DNA of 9,804 bases from an uncultured Collinsella sp. GTDB taxonomy: Bacteria > Actinomycetota > Coriobacteriia > Coriobacteriales > Coriobacteriaceae. Made by a program: the position numbers and the translations under genes. Shown here in pieces: positions 1 through 5,768 of the stretch. The DNA lies in the NCBI GenBank assembly GCA_902491415.1, contig CABUHP010000045.1, forward strand, positions 1 to 9,804. Reading direction: 5' to 3'. How positions within the stretch are numbered: the first letter of the stretch is position 1; every line of letters begins with the position of its first letter. The notes beneath the pieces were generated by a model. That model was not told where the DNA came from. It was given only the letters and a program-made list of their open reading frames with translations, and did not search any database.

Positions 1-1019
1 TCCTGGGCAAGCTGCGATACGTCTTCGCAGGCATTGGCCCAGGGGGCAAAGTCGGGGGTATCCGAGATAATGCCGTCCGCTTCCCAAACGGCCTGGTGCG
101 AAAGATCCCAGGGATCGCGTGGCTCGGGCCGGCAGGGAAGGTACGGCGTCTGGTACATGGGGTTCAGCAAGAAGAACGCGCCGCCCTCGCAGCGGTTAGC
201 AAACTCGCGCAGCGCGCGTGTCGCCGGGCGCATCTTGTTCGTTTTGAACAGCAGAATCGTGCGGGCGAGCAGATACCAAGGAGAGTTCTCGAGTGCGTCT
301 GCCCCGATCTCTTCCTCGAGCTGGTGGGCTAGGGCAAAAAAGCCGTCCTGATCTTCCAGACGAGCGAGGGCGAGCAACACGGTGCCTGCGGCTCGGGTGG
401 GATAGCCTTCTGCCTTAAGGACGCGGCGGGCGTAGTTGGCGGCAGCGCGGTAGCGGGCGCTCGCCATGCACAGCTGCGAGATGGCCTCGAGCGTATGAAG
501 CCACCCGATAAGAGCCGGCTCGCTCACGGTGAGATCGGCCGCCGTCACGCTGTCTGTCAGCACTTTGTTGGCCCAGTAGTGCGGGGCTTCCATGTCGAAC
601 CCGGGCACGCTTTGCTGCAGGTAATCGGCCGTGGTCGCCTCGAGCTTCATCAGGTCGCCCAGGCAGGCGTCAACGGGCATGTCGGCCAGGATGATGGCGA
701 GCAGCTGGGCATCGAGGACATGCGCATCGACGCGGACGATCTTGAGCAGTTCATCACGCATATCGTCGAACAGGCGGTTGCGCGTCTGCTCAAACTCCTC
801 GTCGCTGCCCATGTCCTCGATGCGATGGAGCTCGTCGAGCAGGTGGCGATGAACACCGGCATAGGACAGCAGCGCTTGGGCATGCTCGGACTGCGCATAC
901 TTTTGAGGGTTGACGCTCACGTCGTTATGGACAAGCTCGCGTGCTGCATCGGTGAGTTCGGGGTGCGACGCCAGATAGGTGCGCTCCAGGTAGGCGGGGA
1001 TGTAGACGCTCGGATCCAT
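1..1019 (-). CDS. Helical-repeat (TPR-like) protein of unknown function, C-terminus cut by window edge
   Basis: An open frame of 339 codons without a stop runs from ATG at 1019 to the left edge, so the 3' end is missing. I do not recognise a named family. The protein is almost wholly helical and acidic and has no signal peptide or membrane segment, so it is probably cytoplasmic. Residues about 168-222 hold a TPR-like helix pair (W173, ARYR at 188-191, ARRVL at 197-201, LALARLE at 216-222). The same pattern occurs in the upstream neighbour, and the later ATRALREFANRC stretch (266-277) also has a counterpart there, so the two are paralogues. The start is set by GGGAGGAG about 9 nt upstream. It overlaps the neighbour's stop as TAATG, which implies translational coupling in one operon. 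A role as a protein-interaction scaffold is only a guess from the fold type. Confidence 0.8.
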   Translation of the reverse strand, partial: MDPSVYIPAYLERTYLASHPELTDAARELVHNDVSVNPQKYAQSEHAQALLSYAGVHRHLLDELHRIEDMGSDEEFEQTRNRLFDDMRDELLKIVRVDAHVLDAQLLAIILADMPVDACLGDLMKLEATTADYLQQSVPGFDMEAPHYWANKVLTDSVTAADLTVSEPALIGWLHTLEAISQLCMASARYRAAANYARRVLKAEGYPTRAAGTVLLALARLEDQDGFFALAHQLEEEIGADALENSPWYLLARTILLFKTNKMRPATRALREFANRCEGGAFFLLNPMYQTPYLPCRPEPRDPWDLSHQAVWEADGIISDTPDFAPWANACEDVSQLAQ

Positions 1020-2095
1020 TAGAGGTCTCCTCCCTTAAACGGCAAACCCTGCTCGGCCGCCCGCAGTATGCGCTCATCGATTTGGGAACGCACGATATCG
1101 TTGGTGGCGACCCAGGCGGCAAAGCTGGCGTTGTCGGGGGCGCCCAGGCCCTCCTGCAGTACCGGCGTCGCCTCGGACAGCGCAAGGACAAGTTCGTCGG
1201 TGGAGCCCACACCCACGTTGACGCGGGCATAGACGCCATCGGGAAACTCGGTTTGGAAGTAGAGCGCCTCGGCTGCGTGCGGGCACGAGCGTGCAAGGAT
1301 GCGCAAGTAGCGCTCGGCACCCTCGTAGTCCAGCTCGCGCCAGGCAGCGCTCATCAGCGCGATGAGCGTCCACGGGTCCAAGTCGCGCTCCGCATCCTTG
1401 GGACGACGGCGCAGCGGCGTGTTGGCGAGATAGGGGACGGAGTGGGCAGAGCGAAAGCGCTTGAGCTCCTCGGCGGGGTATTCGAGCTTTGCCATGGCGA
1501 GCATCGCGGTGTGACGGACGCCGGCGGGGTCGTTGGGCGCAAAGTCGAGGCTGCGGTTTGCGGCTTCGAGCGACATGCGATAGCGGCCGCTAATGAGCGC
1601 GCGTGACGCAAGGGCGGCAAGCCAGCGCAGATAGGGGCGGCGCGTAAGGTCGCCTGCGGCCTCACGCTCGTAGGGGTCCTGCGCCGAGGCGATTTTGAGC
1701 GCCAGGTCATGCTCCACCTCGTCGCACTTGGACACCAGATACTGCACGTATTCCTCGTTGGATTCGGCGGTGAGGGCGGTCAGCATGCGCTGAGCGTCCC
1801 AGTTGGTGGGGTCGAGCGCGGCTGCCTCGCGGAGCATGTTCTCGGCAGCTGCCTCTTCCTGCTCTGCCTGGGTATCGTCAGGGATAAAGGGAATGCGGTA
1901 GTCGACAGCCTCGACCACCTTGGCAATGAGGTGCCCGGCGCGGTCGCGGTCGTGCACGATGAGCGGTGCGGGGTTGCGGGTGAATTGTTCCATCAGATGC
2001 TCTACGGCGGCAGCGTCGGTGAGCGGGATATTGTCGCGGCGCAAGGCCTCAAGAACGAGGCGATGGCAATCCTCTTGAATGGGATCGAATGCCAT
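1019..2095 (-). CDS. Helical-repeat (TPR-like) protein of unknown function, paralogue of the downstream gene
   Basis: A complete 358-residue protein. The start at 2095 is preferred over an ATG ten codons upstream (2125) because AAAGGAGG lies 4 nt before it. No named family is recognised. TPR-like helices are visible at residues 79-106 (a helix ending in AAALDPTNWDAQRML) and 154-207 (WL at 158, GRYR at 170-173, then ANRSL and the DFAPNDPAG turn typical of a TPR junction, then LAMAKLE). A further repeat-like stretch is at 254-283 (LDYEGAERYLRILARSCP). No signal peptide or membrane segment is seen, so it is probably cytoplasmic. Its last bases overlap the start of the next gene (TAATG), so the pair is cotranscribed. 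Both proteins share a W-L, (G/A)RYR, LA-A-LE framework, which points to a tandem duplication followed by strong divergence. The biochemical role cannot be told from sequence. Confidence 0.85.
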   Translation of the reverse strand: MAFDPIQEDCHRLVLEALRRDNIPLTDAAAVEHLMEQFTRNPAPLIVHDRDRAGHLIAKVVEAVDYRIPFIPDDTQAEQEEAAAENMLREAAALDPTNWDAQRMLTALTAESNEEYVQYLVSKCDEVEHDLALKIASAQDPYEREAAGDLTRRPYLRWLAALASRALISGRYRMSLEAANRSLDFAPNDPAGVRHTAMLAMAKLEYPAEELKRFRSAHSVPYLANTPLRRRPKDAERDLDPWTLIALMSAAWRELDYEGAERYLRILARSCPHAAEALYFQTEFPDGVYARVNVGVGSTDELVLALSEATPVLQEGLGAPDNASFAAWVATNDIVRSQIDERILRAAEQGLPFKGGDL

Positions 2096-2239
2096 GGGGC
2101 CTCCTTTGCTGCGGTTAGGGTTCAAATGTTTCTATATAAAGTTCTAGTTTACCCGCATGTGGCACAACGGGGGTGCCGCACTTGGACTTGCACCTTTGCA
2201 CCACGAAGACGGATGTCGCACAAATGTCGGCACCTTGGA

Positions 2240-2279
2240 CGACCGAGTGGTATCACGGTGCCGCAAACGGTCGATTTTT
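2240..2279 (+). terminator. Possible terminator-like hairpin with U-tract in the non-coding region
   Basis: CGACCG at 2240-2245 pairs with CGGTCG at 2268-2273, and ATTTTT follows at 2274-2279. Inside the loop GTG/CAC closes a GTAT tetraloop. No transcript that would need terminating on the plus strand is known here, and the outer stem is only 6 bp, so this may be part of a structured non-coding element rather than a working terminator. Confidence 0.3.
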
Positions 2280-2344
2280 GGCGGCGAACGGTGCATATTT
2301 TGGAGGGGCACGGTCCTGCCCGGGATATGTAGTCAACCTTGATA

Positions 2345-2409
2345 AAACGTTTGCCCAGCTTGGGAGTATGAATGCCGCACAAGGGTCTTCAGGGATAGAA
2401 AAAACGTTT
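2345..2409. promoter_or_regulatory. Pair of AAACGTTT palindromes, possible LacI-family-type operators
   Basis: The same 8-bp palindrome AAACGTTT occurs at 2345-2352 and 2402-2409, 57 bp apart, upstream of the alcohol dehydrogenase. A central CG flanked by A and T arms is typical of LacI-family sites, and two spaced copies could allow looping. The symmetry does not extend beyond 8 bp in either copy, and no regulator gene is in the window, so this is tentative. Confidence 0.25.
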
Positions 2410-2528
2410 CATCATTGGCGGCTTTAGGTGAATAACTGACCAACCAGAACGGTAAAATAGTGTTTGTCTGAGCGTTGAGACGTTTAGACATCGCGCATTG
2501 TCATCGCCGGCAACGCGCAAACCGGTCC

Positions 2529-2555
2529 TAACGGAGCCAATTGGGTGCTCCGTTA
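2529..2555 (+). promoter_or_regulatory. Perfect 9-bp inverted repeat in the leader of the alcohol dehydrogenase
   Basis: TAACGGAGC at 2529-2537 and GCTCCGTTA at 2547-2555 are exact complements with a 9-nt spacer. The repeat lies 40 bp before the start codon. TTATATA at 2553-2559 overlaps its right arm and could be a -10 box, in which case the dyad would be an operator over the promoter. Alternatively it forms an RNA hairpin in the 5' leader. No U-tract follows, so it is not an intrinsic terminator. Confidence 0.5.
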
Positions 2556-2595
2556 TATACGCAAGTCTAAGAGGGGCTTGTTTAGGAGGCACAGT

Positions 2596-3819
2596 ATGGG
2601 ACGTTTTACCAATCCTCGCGATCTGTACTTTGGTGAGGGCGCTCGCCACGAGGTGAAGAACCTCAAGGGTAAGAAGGCCATCATCGTTTCTGGCGGCAGC
2701 TCTATGCGCCGCGGCGGGTTCCTGCAGGACGTTGAGGCCGACCTCAAAGAGGCCGGCATGGAGGTCAAGCTGTTCGAGGGCGTCGAGTCCGATCCCTCCA
2801 TCGAGACCGTCATGAAGGGCGCAGCCGCTATGCGCGACTTCGAGCCCGACTGGATCGTTGCTATCGGCGGCGGTTCGCCCATCGATGCTGCTAAGGCCAT
2901 GTGGGTCTTCTACGAGTATCCCGAGGAGTCCTTCGACAACATTATCCAGCCGTTCAGCTTCCCCGAGCTGCGTCAGAAGGCTCACTTCTGCGCCATTTCC
3001 TCTACCTCCGGCACCGCTACCGAGGTCACCGCATTCTCCGTCATCACGGATTACGAAAAGGGCATCAAGTACCCGCTGGCCGACTTCAACATCACCCCTG
3101 ATGTCGCCATCGTCGACCCCGAGCTCACCTACACCATGCCCGCCAAGCTGTGCGCTCACACCGGCATGGATGCTCTGACCCACTGCATGGAGGCCTACGT
3201 TTCCACCTGCGCCTCTATGTTCACCGACGCCAACGCTCTGCACGGCATCCGCGAGATCGTCGAGTGGCTGCCCAAGTCCTATGCTGGCGACCATGAGGCC
3301 CGTCAGCACATGCACGAGGCTCAGTGCATCGCCGGTATCGCCTTCTCCTCGGGCCTGCTCGGCATCGTTCACTCCATGGCTCACAAGACCGGTGCCGCCT
3401 TCGAGAACGGCCACATCATCCACGGTGCCGCTAACGCCATGTACCTGGGCAAGGTCATCCAGTGGAACTCCAAGGATCCCCGTGCTGCCGAGCGTTACGC
3501 TTACGTGGCCAAGGAGATCCTGCACCTTCCCGGCGAGACCAACGAGGAGCTCATCGCTGCGCTCGTCCAGAAGATCCGCGACCTCAACGACCAGCTCAAC
3601 ATTCCGCAGTCCATCAAGGATTACGCGAATGGTGGCGTGAAGGTCGACGCCGAGAACCCGCAGATGGTTTCCGAGGAGGAGTTCCTCGCCAAGCTGCCCG
3701 AGATCGCCGCGAACGCCGAGCAGGACGCCTGCACGCCCGAGAACCCGCGTGAGACCAAGGCTGCTGACTTCGAGAAGATCCTCAAGGCCTGCTACTACGA
3801 CACCGATATCGATTTCTAA
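2596..3819 (+). CDS. Iron-containing alcohol dehydrogenase, butanol-dehydrogenase-like
   Basis: A 407-residue cytoplasmic NAD(P)H-dependent enzyme expected to interconvert aldehydes and primary alcohols at the end of fermentation. The start at 2596 follows TTTAGGAGG by 6 nt; the frame also opens 17 codons earlier at a GTG inside the leader repeat, which I reject. The N-terminal Rossmann-like half has the GGGSPIDAAK cofactor loop at 91-100. The C-terminal half has the metal ligands expected for group III Fe-ADHs: D192 and H196 in MDALTHCMEA, H259 in GIVHSMAHKTGA, and H273 or H276 in NGHIIHGAANA, where three extra residues precede the final HG. That motif style matches clostridial-type butanol dehydrogenases and the ADH half of AdhE more than FucO. 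Lysine codons are almost all AAG, suggesting high expression. It is followed by its own terminator. The physiological alcohol is not determined by sequence; ethanol or butanol is the usual choice. Confidence 0.93.
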   Translation: MGRFTNPRDLYFGEGARHEVKNLKGKKAIIVSGGSSMRRGGFLQDVEADLKEAGMEVKLFEGVESDPSIETVMKGAAAMRDFEPDWIVAIGGGSPIDAAKAMWVFYEYPEESFDNIIQPFSFPELRQKAHFCAISSTSGTATEVTAFSVITDYEKGIKYPLADFNITPDVAIVDPELTYTMPAKLCAHTGMDALTHCMEAYVSTCASMFTDANALHGIREIVEWLPKSYAGDHEARQHMHEAQCIAGIAFSSGLLGIVHSMAHKTGAAFENGHIIHGAANAMYLGKVIQWNSKDPRAAERYAYVAKEILHLPGETNEELIAALVQKIRDLNDQLNIPQSIKDYANGGVKVDAENPQMVSEEEFLAKLPEIAANAEQDACTPENPRETKAADFEKILKACYYDTDIDF

Positions 3820-3841
3820 TCGACTCTTGTTATCGTAACGA

Positions 3842-3881
3842 GGGGCTCCGCACGTATCTGTACGGAGCCCCTTTCTTTTTT
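3842..3881 (+). terminator. Intrinsic terminator after the alcohol dehydrogenase
   Basis: GGGGCTCCG at 3842-3850 pairs perfectly with CGGAGCCCC at 3863-3871 around a 12-nt loop and runs straight into TTTCTTTTTT. It ends only 16 bp before the gldA start codon, so gldA depends on read-through or on a promoter hidden in or before the hairpin. Confidence 0.9.
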
Positions 3882-3897
3882 AGAGAATGGGATAGTT

Positions 3898-4998
3898 ATG
3901 GCTGCAATTTTCAATAGCCCCAGCAAGTACATCCAGGGTCCGGACGAGCTCGCCAAGCTCGGCTCCTATGTCGAGCCGCTCGGCGCTAAGGCCCTCGTCA
4001 TCGTGACGCCTTCGGGCAAGAAGCGCGTCGGTGCCAAGATCGAGGGCGGCTTTGCCGAGGCTAAGGCCGAGCTGCTGTTTGAGGACTTTAACGGCGAGTG
4101 CTCCAAGGGCGAGGTCGATCGCCTGGTTGCGCTCGCTCGCGACAACGGTTGCGACATCATCGCCGGCGTCGGTGGCGGTAAGATCCTCGACACCGCGAAG
4201 GCCGTCGCCTATTACCTGGAGTCCCCGGTTATCATTTGCCCCACCATTGCTTCGACCGATGCTCCGTGTTCGGCGCTTTCGGTGCTCTACACCGACGATG
4301 GCCAGTTCGATAAATATCTCTTTCTTAAGGCAAACCCCAACATTGTTCTGATGGATACGACGGTTATCGCGGCGAGCCCGGTGCGCCTGACGGTTTCCGG
4401 TATGGGCGATGCGCTCGCGACCTACTTTGAGGCCCAGGCGACGCACGATGCCGACGGCGGCACTTGCGCCGGCGGTAAGGGCGGCATGGCCGGCCTGGCG
4501 CTCGCCAAGCTCTGCTATGAGACGCTTATGGCCGATGGCGTCAAGGCCAAGGTCGCGCTGGAGAAGGGTGCGCTCACGCCTGCCGTCGAGCATATCATCG
4601 AGGCCAATACGCTGCTTTCGGGCATTGGCTTTGAGAGCTCGGGCCTTGCCGCTGCTCATGCCATCCACAATGGTCTGACGATGCTGCCCGAGTGCCACGG
4701 CATGTATCACGGCGAGAAGGTCGCCTTTGGCACTATCGTCCAGCTGGTACTCGAGGATGCCCCGACCGAGAAGCTCGAGGAAGTCTTGGGCTTCTGCATT
4801 GAGCTTGGCCTGCCGGTCACGATGAAGGAACTTGGCGTTGCCGAGCTTACGCGCGAGCAGGCCATGATTGTTGCCGAGGCCGCGTGCGCGCCCGAGGATA
4901 CCATGTGCAACATGCCGTTTGAGGTGACGCCCGAGATGGTCGCAAACGCCATCCTGGGTGCCGACGCGCTGGGCCACTACTATCTCATGGATGAGTAA
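3898..4998 (+). CDS. gldA: Glycerol dehydrogenase
   Basis: A 366-residue zinc-dependent enzyme that oxidises glycerol to dihydroxyacetone with NAD+, or runs in reverse as a fermentative redox sink. Diagnostic segments of the GldA family are all present: SPSKYIQGPDEL near the N-terminus (7-18), the NAD loop GVGGGKILDTAKA (90-102), CPTIASTDAPCSALSVLYTD (114-133), and the three metal ligands D171 (GMGDALAT), H254 (AAAHAIHNGL) and H271 (YHGEKVAFGT), at the same residue numbers as in E. coli GldA. The length is typical. The start ATG is the only reasonable one, but its ribosome site is weak (GAGAATGGGA). The gene sits between two intrinsic terminators and so is probably monocistronic. No dihydroxyacetone kinase is nearby, so which way the reaction runs in vivo is open. 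Confidence 0.95.
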   Translation: MAAIFNSPSKYIQGPDELAKLGSYVEPLGAKALVIVTPSGKKRVGAKIEGGFAEAKAELLFEDFNGECSKGEVDRLVALARDNGCDIIAGVGGGKILDTAKAVAYYLESPVIICPTIASTDAPCSALSVLYTDDGQFDKYLFLKANPNIVLMDTTVIAASPVRLTVSGMGDALATYFEAQATHDADGGTCAGGKGGMAGLALAKLCYETLMADGVKAKVALEKGALTPAVEHIIEANTLLSGIGFESSGLAAAHAIHNGLTMLPECHGMYHGEKVAFGTIVQLVLEDAPTEKLEEVLGFCIELGLPVTMKELGVAELTREQAMIVAEAACAPEDTMCNMPFEVTPEMVANAILGADALGHYYLMDE

Positions 4999-5010
4999 AT
5001 CAAGCTAAGG

Positions 5011-5046
5011 AAGGGGCAAAGCCAGCAGATGACTTTGCCCCTTTTT
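5011..5046 (+). terminator. Intrinsic terminator after gldA
   Basis: AAGGGGCAAAG at 5011-5021 pairs with CTTTGCCCCTT at 5033-5043 (11 bp, 11-nt loop), with the T-run 5042-5046 at its foot. It begins 12 bp after the gldA stop. Confidence 0.9.
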
Positions 5047-5050
5047 GCTA

Positions 5051-5081
5051 TGGTGCAAAGGGGTCGGGTTACTTTGCACCA
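5051..5081 (+). promoter_or_regulatory. Perfect 10-bp inverted repeat, near copy of the preceding terminator stem
   Basis: TGGTGCAAAG at 5051-5060 and CTTTGCACCA at 5072-5081 are exact complements around an 11-nt loop. The stem differs from the gldA terminator stem 40 bp upstream mainly by one base pair (GGGGCAAAG versus GGTGCAAAG) and has the same loop length, but no U-tract follows. It lies 30 bp before the truncated paralogue and may be a decayed second terminator, a leader hairpin, or an operator. Confidence 0.55.
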
Positions 5082-5111
5082 ATCGTTGTTTGATGAAGGG
5101 CGGATTCTCGT

Positions 5112-5618
5112 ATGGCGCTTCCCATGGTTTATGGCGGTCCTGGCCGGTATGTTCAGGGGCCGGGTGAGCTCTCGCGTCAGGGCAGGTATTTGTCATGGTT
5201 GGGTTGCGCTGCCTATGTCCTGTTTGACCAAGGCACCGAGGATCGGCTGTGCAAGCAGATCGTCGATGGATTTCTGGATGAAGATCTAAGTGAGCCGTTC
5301 TTTAAGATTTACAACGGTCCGTGTACGGAAGATGCCGTTGTCGAAATGGCCAAGGAAGCCCGGGCCGAGTATTGCGACATGGTGGTGGGCATTGGCGGCG
5401 GCAAGATGCTCGATATCGCCAAGGCCGTTGCGTTTTATGCCGAGTTGCCGTTGTGCGTATGTCCCACGGCGGCGTCGATGGACGGTCCGTGCAACGAGAT
5501 TTCCGATGCCGACCTGATGAGCGTTGCAGATGCGGTCTTTAGAAACGAGCGCAATATGGCCAACGAGCAGGCCAAGGTGACCAGACAAAAGCTCGTGCAG
5601 CTCATGTGCGAGGCATAG
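5112..5618 (+). CDS. Glycerol dehydrogenase-like protein with a large in-frame internal deletion
   Basis: A 168-residue intact frame whose N-terminal 132 residues match the Rossmann-like half of a GldA relative: YGGPGRYVQGPGEL (7-20), the NAD loop GIGGGKMLDIAKA (93-105), and CPTAASMDGPCNE (117-129). From about residue 133 the sequence jumps to the extreme C-terminus: MSVADAVFRNERNMANEQAKVT aligns in pattern with the stretch of the neighbouring GldA that starts near residue 322 (VAEAA, TMCNMP, VTPEMV). About 190 residues of the family are therefore missing, including every metal ligand (D171, H254 and H271 in GldA). It cannot be a normal dehydrogenase. It is either a decaying duplicate that stayed in frame or a free nucleotide-binding domain with a new use. 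The ribosome site GAAGGGCGG is weak and distant. It is more divergent from gldA than a recent copy would be. Confidence 0.7.
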   Translation: MALPMVYGGPGRYVQGPGELSRQGRYLSWLGCAAYVLFDQGTEDRLCKQIVDGFLDEDLSEPFFKIYNGPCTEDAVVEMAKEARAEYCDMVVGIGGGKMLDIAKAVAFYAELPLCVCPTAASMDGPCNEISDADLMSVADAVFRNERNMANEQAKVTRQKLVQLMCEA

Positions 5619-5697
5619 CTTGGCGCTTGATTGACCTTGTGCAATCGGGGCGGCGATAGGCCATGGGTTATTTCCCTCAAGGTGCACCGCGTGTAAT

Positions 5698-5728
5698 TTG
5701 CCCGAGGTGTGGGCCGATAGCGTATCAT
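5698..5728 (+). promoter_or_regulatory. Candidate promoter of the iron-sulfur protein gene
   Basis: TATCAT at 5723-5728 resembles a -10 box, and TTGCCC at 5698-5703 could be a -35 box, but the 19-bp spacer is long. It lies 40 bp before the start codon in the only sizeable gap upstream of the gene. Confidence 0.25.
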
Positions 5729-5768
5729 TATCTCTTGCTTGTTTGCACTGCTCAGGGAGGGGCCGCGC

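Larger units (their letters stand above)
2096..2595. other. Non-coding stretch of 500 bp between divergent genes, rich in short repeats
   Basis: Only short frames without ribosome binding sites exist here, so I call no gene. The left part (about 2130-2155) is AT-rich with TATATA/TATAAA and could hold the promoter of the minus-strand operon, but no -35 hexamer at good spacing is visible. The middle (about 2157-2300) carries GGTGCCG at 2172-2178 and 2257-2263, its complement CGGCACC at 2228-2234, and related GCCGCAC words. The right part (2340-2595) is the leader and promoter zone of the alcohol dehydrogenase. It holds two AAACGTTT palindromes, a TAAAAT at 2453-2458 that could be a -10 box (no good -35 seen), and a 9-bp inverted repeat close to the gene. 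Confidence 0.6.

Noticed and set aside
495..1022. Plus-strand frame of 175 codons opposite the first helical-repeat protein
   Set aside because: The minus-strand frame is open for 339 codons, has a good ribosome site and resembles its neighbour; the plus frame has neither.
2149..2427. Short frames on both strands in the non-coding region before the alcohol dehydrogenase
   Set aside because: No ribosome sites, biased compositions and overlapping frames of similar length; more consistent with non-coding repeats.
2389..3525. Long minus-strand frame (378 codons) opposite the alcohol dehydrogenase
   Set aside because: Antisense shadow of a clear Fe-ADH gene with full motifs; GC-rich codon bias removes stops from the opposite strand, and there is no ribosome site or recognisable protein.
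3880..4977. Long minus-strand frame (365 codons) opposite gldA
   Set aside because: Same cause: it mirrors the glycerol dehydrogenase frame, has low-complexity composition and no family motif.
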